Origin: Roseimicrobium gellanilyticum
Lineage (GTDB): Bacteria; Verrucomicrobiota; Verrucomicrobiia; Verrucomicrobiales; Verrucomicrobiaceae
Length of the DNA: 64,000 bases
Assembly (NCBI RefSeq): GCF_003315205.1
Contig: NZ_QNRR01000002.1
Span: forward strand, 652,881-716,880
Reading direction: 5' to 3'
The position numbers and the translations under genes are program-made. This document shows positions 16,729 to 25,902 of this stretch, in pieces. Each line of letters starts with the position of its first letter. The first letter of the stretch is position 1. The notes beneath the pieces are model-generated. The model made no database searches. It worked only from the letters and a program-made list of their open reading frames with translations, and was not told the DNA's origin.

Positions 16729-17079
16729 TCAGTGCGAGGTCGTGGAGACGATTTCGTTCTTCTCGTTCATAAGCAGACGCTTGGACTCCACGGGAGTCTC
16801 GGAGAGGGTCCATCCCATGATGGTGACGCGGTGGCCCCTGCTGATGAGGTGGGCGGCGGCTCCGTTGATGACGATGTCGCCACTGCCTTCCCGGCCTTCA
16901 ATGACATAGGTCTCCAGGCGGGCGCCATTGGTGATGGAGGTCACCAGGACGCGCTCACCCACCCATAGATCCGCCTGGCGCATCAGCGCCGTATCGATCG
17001 AGATGCTGCCTTCGTATTCGACGTTCGAGTCCGTGACTGTCGCACGGTGGATCTTGGATTTGAGGAGGTGGCGTAACAC
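16729..17079 (-). CDS. panD: Aspartate 1-decarboxylase proenzyme
   Basis: Makes beta-alanine from L-aspartate for pantothenate and CoA synthesis; cytosolic. The 116-residue length is typical. Catalytic K9 lies in LLKSKIHRA. The self-cleavage site is G24-S25 in YEGSISID; serine 25 becomes the pyruvoyl group. Y58 in ETYVIEG is the proton donor position. [19 protein letters not shown] is the conserved C-terminal part. GTG start at 17079. Monocistronic, divergent from htpG. Confidence 0.97.
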   Translation of the reverse strand: MLRHLLKSKIHRATVTDSNVEYEGSISIDTALMRQADLWVGERVLVTSITNGARLETYVIEGREGSGDIVINGAAAHLISRGHRVTIMGWTLSETPVESKRLLMNEKNEIVSTTSH

Positions 17080-17131
17080 AGTCTCAAGGTGCTTTCCTAC
17101 CGGGCAGCGTCAAGCGCTTTGCCTCTCCGTT

Positions 17132-17159
17132 TTGACAAGACCGGTACCCCGGCTATGCT
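17132..17159 (+). promoter_or_regulatory. Putative sigma-70-type promoter of htpG
   Basis: TTGACA at 17132-17137, 16-bp spacer, TATGCT at 17154-17159, 34 bp before the htpG ATG. Perfect -35 and a four-of-six -10. No CIRCE-type repeat was noticed next to it. Confidence 0.6.
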
Positions 17160-17193
17160 GCTAACCCTGTTTTTTCACCTATAGATTTGGATA

Positions 17194-19053
17194 ATGAGCA
17201 CCGCCAAGCACGCATTTCAGGCCGAAGTCGGCCAGCTTCTCGACATCGTCACCCATTCCCTGTACACCGACCGCGAGATTTTCGTCCGCGAGCTGGTGTC
17301 CAACGCGTCTGACTCACTCGAAAAAATCCGCCTTCTCCAGCTTACGGAGAAGGAAATTTTCGATGAGGCCCTGCCGCTGGAGATCCACATCACCACGGAC
17401 GAGACCGCCGGCACCATCACCATCTCCGACCACGGCATCGGCATGACCCGCGAGGAACTGGTGGAGAATCTCGGCACCATCGCGCACTCAGGATCGAAGG
17501 CCTTCGTGGAAGCCATGAAGCAGAGTGGCAAGGAAGGTGGCAACGTAATTGGCCAGTTCGGCGTGGGCTTCTACTCCGCTTTCATGGTTGCCTCCGAGGT
17601 GCAGGTCTACACCCACTCCTGGCGGAATGAAGGCGAGCACCTTGTGTGGACCAGCGATGGTACCACGGGCTACTCGATTGAGGAAGCTCCCGGCCAGCAC
17701 CGTGGCGCGAAGCTCGTGCTGAAGCTCAAGGAGGACGCGAAGGAATTTGCCACGCCTGCGCGCATCAAGCAGATCCTCACGAAGTACTCGAACTTCGTCG
17801 GCTTCCCCGTGCACCTCAATGGGGAGCGCATCAACAACGTCGAGGCGCTGTGGCTCAAGAGCAAGAGCGAGGTGACGGAGGAGCAGTACTCGGAGTTCTA
17901 CAAGTTCACCGCGCACGCCTTTGATGAGCCGCGCTACACCTTCCACTTCAATGCGGATGCTCCGCTGAACATCAATGCGCTGCTCTTCGTGCCGACGCAG
18001 AACATGGAGCAGTTCGGCATGGGACAGATGGAGCCCGGCGTGCATCTCTATTGCCGCCGCGTGCTGATCGATCCGAAGCCCAAGAAGTTCCTCCCCGAGT
18101 GGATGCGCTTCATCCGTGGTGTGGTGGATAGCGAGGACCTCCCGCTGAACATCTCACGTGAATCCATGCAGGACAGCGCGCTCTTCCGCAAGCTGGGCCA
18201 GACCGTGCAGGGACGTCTCTTGAAGTTCCTTGCGCGTGAGGCCGCTGATGACGCGAAGAAGTATGCAGACTTCTACAAGGACTTCAGCCGCTTCCTGAAG
18301 GAAGGCGTGGCCACCGATTTCGAAAACAAGGCCGCGATTGCCAAGCTCCTGCGCTTCGAATCTTCCATGACCGGGGAAGGGGAAACCGTGAGCCTCGAAG
18401 AGTACGTGGGCCGCATGAAGGAAGGTCAGAAAGCCATCTACTACCAGATTGCGCCAAGCCGCAAGGCCATCGAGGAGGGGCCCTATCTGGAAGCTTTCAA
18501 GAAGCAGGGCTTCGAAGTCATCTATCTCTTCGAGACCATTGATGACTATGTGGTGAATGCGCTGGGCCAGTTCGAGGGCAAGGACCTCCAGGCTGTGAAC
18601 TCCAGCGAAGTGGATCTGGGCGACACGGCTGAGCAGGAAGGCGCACTGCCCCAGGAAGAATCGGAAAAGCTCACCGCCTGGCTCAAGGAACTCCTCACCA
18701 ATCGTGTGAAGGAAGTACGTACTGGCAAGCGCCTGGTGAACAGCCCTGCCATGGCCGTGCTGCCCGATGGTGAGATGAGCCCGCAGCTCCGCCAGATGTT
18801 GCGCGCCATGAAGAAGGAAGGTGAATACGGCGATGCCCAGGTGGTGCTTGAGATCAACCCGGCACACGCCATCGTGCGTCAGCTCGCCACAGTGAAGGAC
18901 AGCAATCCGGAGCTCGCTGGACTGCTGGGAGAGCAGCTCCTGGACAATGCCCTGCTCGCCGCCGGTCTGCTGGATGACCCGCAGACCATGATTGGACGCA
19001 TGCACCGGATCATGGAGCAGGCGCTGGTTGCTTCCACCACTCCCACGACCTAG
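17194..19053 (+). CDS. htpG: Molecular chaperone HtpG (Hsp90)
   Basis: ATP-dependent cytosolic chaperone. 619 residues, full family length. The GHKL ATPase domain has the motifs EIFVRELVSNASDSLEKIR (ATP/Mg site), DHGIGMTREEL, GTIAHSGSKAF and GQFGVGFYSAFMVA. The middle domain has FVPTQN and WMRFIRGVVDSEDLPLNISRE, with the conserved catalytic-loop Arg; the C-terminal dimerisation domain ends near MIGRMHRIMEQAL. ATG at 17194. A conserved hypothetical gene starts 10 bp after its stop, so the two may be co-transcribed. Confidence 0.98.
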   Translation: MSTAKHAFQAEVGQLLDIVTHSLYTDREIFVRELVSNASDSLEKIRLLQLTEKEIFDEALPLEIHITTDETAGTITISDHGIGMTREELVENLGTIAHSGSKAFVEAMKQSGKEGGNVIGQFGVGFYSAFMVASEVQVYTHSWRNEGEHLVWTSDGTTGYSIEEAPGQHRGAKLVLKLKEDAKEFATPARIKQILTKYSNFVGFPVHLNGERINNVEALWLKSKSEVTEEQYSEFYKFTAHAFDEPRYTFHFNADAPLNINALLFVPTQNMEQFGMGQMEPGVHLYCRRVLIDPKPKKFLPEWMRFIRGVVDSEDLPLNISRESMQDSALFRKLGQTVQGRLLKFLAREAADDAKKYADFYKDFSRFLKEGVATDFENKAAIAKLLRFESSMTGEGETVSLEEYVGRMKEGQKAIYYQIAPSRKAIEEGPYLEAFKKQGFEVIYLFETIDDYVVNALGQFEGKDLQAVNSSEVDLGDTAEQEGALPQEESEKLTAWLKELLTNRVKEVRTGKRLVNSPAMAVLPDGEMSPQLRQMLRAMKKEGEYGDAQVVLEINPAHAIVRQLATVKDSNPELAGLLGEQLLDNALLAAGLLDDPQTMIGRMHRIMEQALVASTTPTT

Positions 19054-19063
19054 TTTCCCTCTT

Positions 19064-19597
19064 ATGGCTCAACTCACGGAAGAACAGAAGAAGACCGTCG
19101 CCCAATGGACGGCGGAGGGTGCGTCCCTCAATGAGGTGCAGGATCGGCTCAAGCGCGAGTTCGACATCACGCTGACCTACTTGGACGCGCGTCTGCTCAT
19201 TTTGGAGCTGGGCCTCAAGATTCAGGAAAAGAAGCAGCCGGAGGAACCGAAGCCCGAACCTCCTCCTGCCCAGGCGCCCCAGCAAGCTGCTGGGCCTGGG
19301 GATGAGGAGTATCCCGAAGAACTGACCGAGGCCGAAGCGGAGCTGTTGCAGGACGAGGCGCTGCCTGCCGACGGCGGGGCCAGCACCCTGACTGTCTCCC
19401 TGGACGCAATCACGGTGCCCGGGACTATGGTCAGCGGCAAGGTGACCTTCAGCGATGGCAAGACGGGTGGCTGGTACGTAGACCAGTTCGGCAGGCTGGG
19501 TCTCCAGCCGCCGGAACCCGGATATCAGCCCCCGCCTACGGACATTCCGGCCTTTCAGCGCGAACTGGATAGGCTGCTTCGGCAGCGTGGATATTAA
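19064..19597 (+). CDS. Conserved hypothetical protein with helical N-terminus and beta C-terminus
   Basis: 177 residues from ATG 19064, the first start after htpG. The N-terminal 50 residues (LTEEQKKTVAQWTAEGASLNEVQDRL...) look helical and could be a degenerate helix-turn-helix. A Pro/Glu-rich linker follows. The C-terminal domain has SLDAITVPGTMVSGKVTFSD and GGWYVDQFGRLGLQPP, then FQRELDRLLRQRGY. No signal peptide. Family not recognised; function unknown. Confidence 0.8.
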   Translation: MAQLTEEQKKTVAQWTAEGASLNEVQDRLKREFDITLTYLDARLLILELGLKIQEKKQPEEPKPEPPPAQAPQQAAGPGDEEYPEELTEAEAELLQDEALPADGGASTLTVSLDAITVPGTMVSGKVTFSDGKTGGWYVDQFGRLGLQPPEPGYQPPPTDIPAFQRELDRLLRQRGY

Positions 19598-19653
19598 GCG
19601 CCCGTTTCGCTTTCGTGGACCGGCCGCTGTGCTATGGTCAGCGTTCTGCTGAA

Positions 19654-21039
19654 ATGAAGCGCCGCCCCCCATCTTTGTTTCATCTCGCCACGCTCATCGC
19701 GATGGCGGGTCTGCTCATGCTGGTGCCTGCCTGCGACAAGCTGAAGGAGCTGCTGCCCAAGCAGCCCCCGCAGCAGGAGGCTCCGCCCGCGCCTGTGGAA
19801 AATCCTCTCACCGCTGAGGAGGAGCAGCTGCAAAAGGGCATGGAAGGCGAAGGTACCTTCTCCGCGAAGGTGGACTTCGGCGAGGTGCCCAAGGCATTGC
19901 CCTTTGAGCTCAATCGCTCCTCGGTCGTCTCGATTCTGTTGTATCACGATTTCGTGGAGCGCATCCCGCGCAACGAGATGATGGTGAGCAAGGGGGTCTT
20001 CCGCGCGCAGATGCAGGCGCTCAAGGATGCAAACATCCCGGTGATCCCCATGTCTGATCTGCTGGCGTGGAAGAAGGGTGAGAAGAACATCCCCGAGGCT
20101 GCCGTGGTCATCACGCTCGATGACGGCTGGGTGGGCGTGCATGAGATCGCGTATCCGATTCTCAAGGAGTTTGGCTATCCCTTCACCCTGTACCTGTACA
20201 AGAAATATGTGGGTGGCGCCGGACGCAGCATGACGGTGGATCAAATCAAGGAGATGCTGGCCAATGGGGGTGAACTTGGAAGCCACAGTGTCTCCCACCA
20301 GGCGATGGCCCAGATGCGTCGCAGCAAGTCACCAGAGCAGTATCAGGCTTGGCTGCACGACGAGATCCACGAGTCGAAGCGCTGGCTGGAGGAAACCTTC
20401 AAGCTGCCCTGCCGCACCTTTGCCTATCCCTATGGTGACAAGAATGCGGACATCGTGCGGCAGGTGATGGAGGCTGGCTATGATGCTGCCGTGACGGTGA
20501 ACCCTCAAAAACTGAACTGGGACACCCACGCGGGAGAGCTTCCTCGCTTCACCCAGCTTGGCGACCAGGACGCGAACTTCCGTGTGGCGACCAGCTTCTA
20601 TGGCGGTGGCAAGAGCATTGCGGACAGCCGTTTCATCAAGACGGACGCGGTGAATGAACAAGGTGAGAAGCTGGTGACGCTGAAGCCCGAGCCGAATGCG
20701 ACCATCGCGGATCGGCTTCCCTTGATTGAGGCGAACCTCGCAAAGATTGGTCCCATCATCCCTGAGACTCTGGTGTTGAAGGTGGGTGGCTTTGGCACCG
20801 TGCTTGCAAGGTACGATCCCAACACCCAGGTCGTCAGCTTCCGGGTACCGCAGAAGATCCGTCTCGACTCCTGCAATGTGATGCTGAGCTTCCGCCGCCA
20901 GGGGGCCGACAAGGATGAACTCGTGAGCTGGCAGTTTAAGATCGACAAGAAGGCTGCCTATCTGCCGCAAGCCGCGGAGGCCGCGCCCTCCGCACCCGCT
21001 CCTCAATCTCCCGCGCCGCCTGCTTCGCCCAAGGCCTAG
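19654..21039 (+). CDS. Polysaccharide deacetylase family lipoprotein
   Basis: Predicted exported NodB-type carbohydrate esterase 4 enzyme that would remove acetyl groups from an envelope polysaccharide. 461 residues from ATG 19654, where a signal peptide with a lipobox-like LVPAC (Cys about residue 26) begins. The NodB domain has ITLDDGW (motif 1, catalytic and metal Asp), GSHSVSH (motif 2, metal His pair) and TFAYPYGDKN (motif 3). A further 150-residue C-terminal region with beta character (ETLVLKVGGFGTVLARYD) and an Ala/Pro tail has no recognised family. Substrate not deducible. Confidence 0.9.
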   Translation: MKRRPPSLFHLATLIAMAGLLMLVPACDKLKELLPKQPPQQEAPPAPVENPLTAEEEQLQKGMEGEGTFSAKVDFGEVPKALPFELNRSSVVSILLYHDFVERIPRNEMMVSKGVFRAQMQALKDANIPVIPMSDLLAWKKGEKNIPEAAVVITLDDGWVGVHEIAYPILKEFGYPFTLYLYKKYVGGAGRSMTVDQIKEMLANGGELGSHSVSHQAMAQMRRSKSPEQYQAWLHDEIHESKRWLEETFKLPCRTFAYPYGDKNADIVRQVMEAGYDAAVTVNPQKLNWDTHAGELPRFTQLGDQDANFRVATSFYGGGKSIADSRFIKTDAVNEQGEKLVTLKPEPNATIADRLPLIEANLAKIGPIIPETLVLKVGGFGTVLARYDPNTQVVSFRVPQKIRLDSCNVMLSFRRQGADKDELVSWQFKIDKKAAYLPQAAEAAPSAPAPQSPAPPASPKA

Positions 21040-21085
21040 AGCTTTCGCTCAGGGGCTCAACGTTTCGACATCATCTCCACATCAC

Positions 21086-22519
21086 ATGCTTTCCCTGCTC
21101 CAAGAAAAACTCGAGGGCGCCTTCAAGAAGCTCCGCGGTCATGCCAAGATCAGCGAGTCCAACATTTCCGAGTCCATGCGCGAGATCCGCATGGCTTTGC
21201 TGGAGGCGGATGTGGACTTCAAGGTCGCCAAGGACCTGATCGAGAACATCAAGACCAAGGCGCTGGGCGAGGAGGTGCTGCGCACCGTTTCGCCCTCGCA
21301 GCAGATTGTTAAGATCTTCCATGACGAAATGGTCGAGCTCCTCGGCAGGGAGACCGCTCCGCTGGATCTCGGCCAGCCGCAGCGCATCCTCGTCGCCGGT
21401 CTGAACGGTGCGGGTAAGACGACCACCTCCGCAAAGCTCGCTCTGTTGCTGAAGAAGCAGGGCAAGCGTCCGCTGCTCGTGGCGTGTGACGTCTTCCGTC
21501 CCGCCGCCGTGAAGCAGCTTGCCGTACTCGGTGAGAGCATCGGCGTGCCTGTATTCCAGCCTTCGCCGGATGAAAAGGATGCGGTGCGTGCCGCGCAGCA
21601 GGGCATGGAGTGGGTGAAGCAGCAGGGCGGCGGCATTGCCATCTATGACACCGCTGGCCGCCAGGAAGTGGACGATGAACTCCTCGCGGAGCTGGTGAAG
21701 ATCCGCGAATCCCTACAGCCGCAGGAAGTGCTCCTCGTCGCGGACGCCGCCACCGGCCAGCAGGCCGTGAGCGTGGCCAAGACGTTCAATGATTCCATCA
21801 AAGTCACCGGCCTGATCCTGACGAAACTGGATGGTGACGCTCGCGGTGGTGCGCTGCTCTCCATGAAGCAGGTCACCGGCTGCCCGGTGAAGTTCGTTGG
21901 CGTGGGTGAGAAGATGGAACAGCTTGAAGTGTTCCATCCGGACCGCATGGCGCAACGCATCCTCGGCATGGGCGACGTGGTGTCGCTCGTGGAGAAGGCT
22001 GCGGAAGCCATCGAGATGGAAGATGCCGAGCGCCTCGCCAAGCGGGTGCAGCAGGCGAAGTTCGACTTCAATGACTTCCTGGGGCAGATGAAATTCATGA
22101 AGCGCCTCGGCCCGTTGGAGAGCATCCTCGGCATGCTGCCAGGCATGGGCAAGCTGAAGGACCTCAATGTGGATGAGAACCGCATGAAGCACACGGAGGC
22201 CATCATTCTCTCGATGACTCCGAAGGAGCGCAGCCATCCCGAAATCATCAACGGCAGCCGTCGCAAGCGCATTGCCGGTGGTTGTGGCCGTCCCGTGGTG
22301 GAGGTGAATCAGCTCATCAAGCAATTCGAGATGATGCGCAAGGTGATGGGCAACAAGGGCATGATGAAAGGCCTCATGGGCTCCATGATGGGCGGTGCCG
22401 GTGGCATGCCGTCTGACATGGCTGGCCTCATGGGAGGTGGCGGCGGTGGAGGCATGGGCGGCATGGGTGGCGGCAAGATGCCGAAGATCCGCAAGCGGCC
22501 GCGTGGGTTCAGGTTTTAG
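21086..22519 (+). CDS. ffh: Signal recognition particle GTPase Ffh (SRP54)
   Basis: GTPase that delivers nascent membrane proteins to FtsY and the Sec translocon, bound to 4.5S RNA. 477 residues. N domain: ISESNISESMREIRMALLEADVDF. G domain: G1 GLNGAGKTTTSAKLA, CDVFRPAAVKQL, DTAGRQ, and TKLDGDARGGALLS with the G4 TKLD. The M domain is Met-rich, with the RNA-binding segment GSRRKRIAGGCGRPVVEVNQLIKQF (read as GSRRKRIAGG...VNQLIKQF) and a Gly/Met-rich C-terminus ending RGFRF. ATG 21086. No SRP RNA gene was recognised nearby. Confidence 0.98.
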   Translation: MLSLLQEKLEGAFKKLRGHAKISESNISESMREIRMALLEADVDFKVAKDLIENIKTKALGEEVLRTVSPSQQIVKIFHDEMVELLGRETAPLDLGQPQRILVAGLNGAGKTTTSAKLALLLKKQGKRPLLVACDVFRPAAVKQLAVLGESIGVPVFQPSPDEKDAVRAAQQGMEWVKQQGGGIAIYDTAGRQEVDDELLAELVKIRESLQPQEVLLVADAATGQQAVSVAKTFNDSIKVTGLILTKLDGDARGGALLSMKQVTGCPVKFVGVGEKMEQLEVFHPDRMAQRILGMGDVVSLVEKAAEAIEMEDAERLAKRVQQAKFDFNDFLGQMKFMKRLGPLESILGMLPGMGKLKDLNVDENRMKHTEAIILSMTPKERSHPEIINGSRRKRIAGGCGRPVVEVNQLIKQFEMMRKVMGNKGMMKGLMGSMMGGAGGMPSDMAGLMGGGGGGGMGGMGGGKMPKIRKRPRGFRF

Positions 22520-22536
22520 TGGCTCCCGTAAAGTAG

Positions 22537-22556
22537 AAGGCTTCTCCAGAAGCCTT
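22537..22556 (+). terminator. Possible terminator hairpin after ffh
   Basis: AAGGCTTCT (22537-22545) and AGAAGCCTT (22548-22556) are reverse complements; the effective stem is 7 bp with loop CTCCAG. Only a short T-run follows, so strength is doubtful. It lies 18 bp after the ffh stop. Confidence 0.45.
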
Positions 22557-22595
22557 TCATGGTGGCCACCATCTTGTCAGGCCACTTCACACGCC

Positions 22596-23039
22596 ATGTC
22601 CGCTACCACGACTCCAGAGGTTCGCTTCCGCATGTTTTGTGAGCGTGCGGGACTCACGCACGATGAAGCGGCACGACAGATGGGCATTTCGCCGGCATCG
22701 GTTTGGGATATGGAGAGTCATGAGAATGAGCTTTCATCCTGTTACTCCCCGAGCCAGGTGCAACAGTTCTGTCGGGTTCTCGGCATCCATCCGTGCGAAC
22801 TGTTTGCTGTCGAGACTGCAGAATCGCCAGTCTCAGCCATCGGACTGGTGCAACTGATACATGAACAGTGTCTTGCCCGTGGAGTCACGTTGGAGCAGTT
22901 CGAAGATGCTGTCGGTTGGCGGTTGAGTGCGTGCATGGAGCCGCCCGAGCGTTTGCTTGAGGAAATGACCGTTGATGGGCTGCAGTGGCTCTGCCGGGAG
23001 CTCGGCATCCACTGGCATCGGGTGATTTTGGGGTTGTGA
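22596..23039 (+). CDS. XRE-type helix-turn-helix protein
   Basis: 147-residue probable DNA-binding protein. Residues 9-65 form an XRE-like fold: RFRMFCERAGLTHDEAARQMGISPASVWDME gives the HTH, ending near VLGIHPCELFA. The second half looks like a diverged repeat of this layout (LIHEQCLARGVTLEQFEDAVGW...LQWLCRELGIHWHRVI). It may therefore be an internal duplication, with the second HTH possibly non-binding. ATG 22596; an open frame upstream overlaps ffh and is not used. Target genes unknown. Confidence 0.75.
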   Translation: MSATTTPEVRFRMFCERAGLTHDEAARQMGISPASVWDMESHENELSSCYSPSQVQQFCRVLGIHPCELFAVETAESPVSAIGLVQLIHEQCLARGVTLEQFEDAVGWRLSACMEPPERLLEEMTVDGLQWLCRELGIHWHRVILGL

Positions 23040-23125
23040 CGGCGTGGCCTGACGAGAAGGATGCTACGGATCGCCATCGCGGGTTGAGGTTTAAGAGCGT
23101 TTTAGGTTGAACCGTAGCCGTTTTT

Positions 23126-23384
23126 ACGCTGAAGGCGTTGTACATTGTCCAGCCCAAGGTCAGCCTGCGAAGCAGGTGCCACCTTGGGTGAGATGAAGGA
23201 ACCATCGGAACTCTGAAAGAGTTCTACAAAGACACGGCCAACGTTGACGTTAGCACCTATCCCTCGCAACGCTTCTGTGGAACGCTTTCAGCGTTCGGCA
23301 TTTCGATGTCACAACCCAAGGTGGCGCTTGCCGCTTCGCGGCGAAGCTTACCTTGGGCTGGACAATGTACAACGCCTTCGGCGT
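23126..23384. repeat. Composite inverted-repeat element, 35-bp termini, nested hairpins
   Basis: Termini 23126-23160 and 23350-23384 are reverse complements with one mismatch in 35. Next to each terminus lies a hairpin with the stem CCCAAGGT/ACCTTGGG: 23153-23188 (inner stem CCTGC/GCAGG) and 23315-23357 (inner GCCGC/GCGGC). Two more small hairpins lie inside, GAACTC-TGAAA-GAGTTC near 23208-23224 and GAACGC-TTTCA-GCGTTC near 23280-23296. This is REPIN- or MITE-like, with no coding capacity. It fills the gap between the HTH gene and the next gene. Confidence 0.8.
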
Positions 23385-23439
23385 ACTCCTGAATTGGACT
23401 ACAATGTTAGTGAAAATGCTCCAGCGTGGACACTACGAG

Positions 23440-23781
23440 CTATCTGCTGGCCGGGTCTGGTGACCACGCGTACTCCATCACGAGTCCCCCTGTTTCGTCG
23501 TAGTATTCTCCGCTGTACCCGATGCCTGCGTCTCTCAGAGTTTTGAGAATGCGGTCAATATTGGTGTCTGGATTTTCGATGGGCCCGTGAAACAAAATGG
23601 GTTCATTGCCCTCTATGATTAACTCCGCCCATTCGCAGAGTACTTCGTAATCATGCCAGGTGGCTTTGCGAGCCGACCACCCCTGTACGGCGAACTTCTC
23701 CGCTATCTCCTTCTTCTCCAGATTGGTGAAGAGGGAGCCGAAGAAGTTCGAACCATCACGAAGTGGCAGCTCTTCGCTCAC
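23440..23781 (-). CDS. Conserved hypothetical protein
   Basis: 113 residues, soluble, no recognised domain. Blocks: FFGSLFTNLEKKEIAEKF, HDYEVLCEWAELIIEG and YSGEYYDETGGLVMEYAW. The GTG start at 23781 is 17 bp after the deoC stop on the same strand, so it is likely the third gene of that operon. Its 3' end abuts the repeat element. Function unknown. Confidence 0.7.
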   Translation of the reverse strand: MSEELPLRDGSNFFGSLFTNLEKKEIAEKFAVQGWSARKATWHDYEVLCEWAELIIEGNEPILFHGPIENPDTNIDRILKTLRDAGIGYSGEYYDETGGLVMEYAWSPDPASR

Positions 23782-23798
23782 AGTTGAAGGGTTCGGGT

Positions 23799-24563
23799 CT
23801 AATACCCACCCGCACCAATCTTCACGGCTTTGCCATTGCCGTTCTCACCGGAAGCTTCGCGTCGACGATACTCATCCAGCATCGCTGCCGTGGCGGAAGC
23901 TCCACAACGCGTGCCCCCGAGTTCGCGCACGCGAATGAGGCCATCCAGATCGCGCACGCCACCGGCGGCTTTCACCTGCACGTTGGCGGGTGAATTCTTC
24001 CGCATGAGAGCAAGATCGTGCTCCGTGGCTCCCTTGTAGTTGTAGCTGCCGTCGGGCTGCTTGGCGAAGCCGTAGCCGGTGGAGGTTTTCACCCAGTCGG
24101 CACCGGCGCCAGCGCAGATTTCGCAGAGCTTCACCTTCACGGCGTCGTCGGAGATGAAGTCGTTTTCAAAGATGACCTTTACCTTCGCGCCATGCTTGTG
24201 GGCTTCTTCGCACACGGCCTGCACATCATCGCGCACATAGCCCCACTCGCCGCTGAGGGCCTTGCCGATGTTGATCACCATGTCGATCTCCACGGCGCCA
24301 TCTTTGCACGCCAGCTCGGTCTCGTAGCGTTTGCTCTCGGTAGTGCTGTTTCCGTGGGGGAATCCGATCACGGCTCCCACCTTCACGTCACTGCCCGCAA
24401 GCCACTTCACTGCGTCCTTCACGGCGTAGGGCTTGATGCACACGGAGGCGACAGCGTATTTCTTGGCCAGTTCGCATCCTGCCTTGAGTTCCGCATCCGT
24501 CATGAACGGTTGCAGGAGAGAGTGATCGATCATCCCGGCAAGGTCTTCGTAGGAGTATTTCAT
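23799..24563 (-). CDS. deoC: Deoxyribose-phosphate aldolase
   Basis: Cleaves 2-deoxyribose-5-phosphate to glyceraldehyde-3-phosphate and acetaldehyde in nucleoside breakdown; cytosolic. 254 residues. The Schiff-base lysine K159 is in ADWVKTSTGYG. The other catalytic residues of class I DERA are at D94 (EIDMVINIG) and K198 (VQVKAAGG). IDHSLLQPF is the N-terminal family motif. ATG 24563. It follows an oxidoreductase gene by 60 bp and lies near a divergent nucleoside-type transporter, which fits nucleoside or deoxysugar use. Confidence 0.96.
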   Translation of the reverse strand: MKYSYEDLAGMIDHSLLQPFMTDAELKAGCELAKKYAVASVCIKPYAVKDAVKWLAGSDVKVGAVIGFPHGNSTTESKRYETELACKDGAVEIDMVINIGKALSGEWGYVRDDVQAVCEEAHKHGAKVKVIFENDFISDDAVKVKLCEICAGAGADWVKTSTGYGFAKQPDGSYNYKGATEHDLALMRKNSPANVQVKAAGGVRDLDGLIRVRELGGTRCGASATAAMLDEYRRREASGENGNGKAVKIGAGGY

Positions 24564-24623
24564 GGCTCGTGTTGGTTGAAGTGAAATGATTTGATAAAGG
24601 GGAGGTGGTACGAAGGAATCAGG

Positions 24624-25796
24624 CTAGGCCTTCACCCAGGTCTGTTTTTCGTGGCTCTTCAGGATGGCTTCACAGAGCTTCACCTCGTGGTGGCCATCTT
24701 CGGCGCTGGCGAAGAGGGCAGGGGACTTCCCGCCGCTGGCGATGCGCTCATACACGGCACGGTAGTGCATCTTGTGCGCATCGGAGAAGCCCTCCGGATG
24801 CCCACCGGGATAGTCCGTGTAGCCTGCGATGTCCTTGTCGAATCCAGGCGTGTTGCGTTGCAGGATTTGGTTGGGCTCATCGCGGCGGCCAAGCACGATG
24901 TGGTTGGGCTCCTGCAGTTCCCACTGCACACTGCCCTTGGTGCCGTAGATACCGAAGTAGAGGCTGCATTTCCATCCGGCAGCGACCTGCGAGATGGCGG
25001 CACTGGCATGCACGCCATCGGCATGACCGTGGGCACTCTTGCCAAACTTCAGCAGCACACTGCCGAAGTCCTCCGTATCTACTTCATATGGCTCCATGTC
25101 GGCCGGGTCCGCCTTCGTGAAGGTCTGTACCTCACCCTTGGGACGCAGGCGCTGCTTGTGGAAGGTTTCCAACGTGGCAAACACAGACTCCGCTTTCGCG
25201 CCGAGCACGAAGGACACCGCATCGATCCAGTGCGTGCCGATGTCACCCACCGCGCGCAGCTTTCCGCCCTCGCTGGCGAGCACGCGCCAGTTGTAGTCCG
25301 TTTCATGCAGCAGCCAGTCCTGGAAGAAGTGCCCCTGCACGTGGATGATTCGCCCCAGCTCTCCGCGCTCAATCATGGCGCGCATCTGGAGGATGGCGGG
25401 GAAATAGCGGCACATGTAATTCACCGCAAAGACGCGATCCGACTTCGCTGCCGCTGCCACGCAAAGCGCAGTCTCCTCGGAGGTCATGCCCAGCGGCTTT
25501 TCGCAGATGACGTGCTTGCCCGCGGCGAGGGCGGCCAGGGATTGCTCCACATGCACGCGGTTGGGGGAGGTGATGTGCACTACATCCACATTGGGCGAGC
25601 GGTACATGGCGGCGTAGTCGTAGTCGCCGTACACCTCGGGAATGCCCCACTGATCCGCCGTGGCTTTTGCGGCTTTGGTCGAGCCACAGATGGCGGTGAC
25701 CTGGATGCCCAGGCGGCGCAGGGCTTCGATGTGGACAGGAGCGATGAAGCCGGTGCCGATAATGCCGGCGCGGAGGTGGTGAAGCGGAAGGGGCAT
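24624..25796 (-). CDS. Gfo/Idh/MocA family oxidoreductase
   Basis: NAD(P)-dependent sugar or polyol dehydrogenase of the Gfo/Idh/MocA family, 390 residues. N-terminal Rossmann motif AGIIGTGFIAPVHIEAL (GxGxxG), then VDVVHITSPNRVHVEQ and the family hallmark HVICEKPLGM with the nucleotide-contacting Lys. The C-terminal alpha/beta domain includes GDIGTHWIDAVSF, with D and H at the usual catalytic positions. ATG 25796. It probably leads an operon with deoC and the small gene after it. Substrate not predictable. Confidence 0.93.
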   Translation of the reverse strand: MPLPLHHLRAGIIGTGFIAPVHIEALRRLGIQVTAICGSTKAAKATADQWGIPEVYGDYDYAAMYRSPNVDVVHITSPNRVHVEQSLAALAAGKHVICEKPLGMTSEETALCVAAAAKSDRVFAVNYMCRYFPAILQMRAMIERGELGRIIHVQGHFFQDWLLHETDYNWRVLASEGGKLRAVGDIGTHWIDAVSFVLGAKAESVFATLETFHKQRLRPKGEVQTFTKADPADMEPYEVDTEDFGSVLLKFGKSAHGHADGVHASAAISQVAAGWKCSLYFGIYGTKGSVQWELQEPNHIVLGRRDEPNQILQRNTPGFDKDIAGYTDYPGGHPEGFSDAHKMHYRAVYERIASGGKSPALFASAEDGHHEVKLCEAILKSHEKQTWVKA

Positions 25797-25902
25797 GCGG
25801 CGGCCATGCTAAGACGTGCTCACCCTGCCGCGCAAGCAAAGCATTTTGCCTGAAGCAGTAATTAGGATTGCATCGGCGATTTTCCCCGTCTCTTGTAATA
25901 CG

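Noticed and set aside
22885-23546. Short frames across the composite repeat
   Set aside because: They read through hairpin arms of the repeat element; not protein-like.
24591-25853. 420-codon plus-strand open frame
   Set aside because: Antisense of the Gfo/Idh oxidoreductase, whose motifs (GxGxxG, EKP) are clear on the minus strand.
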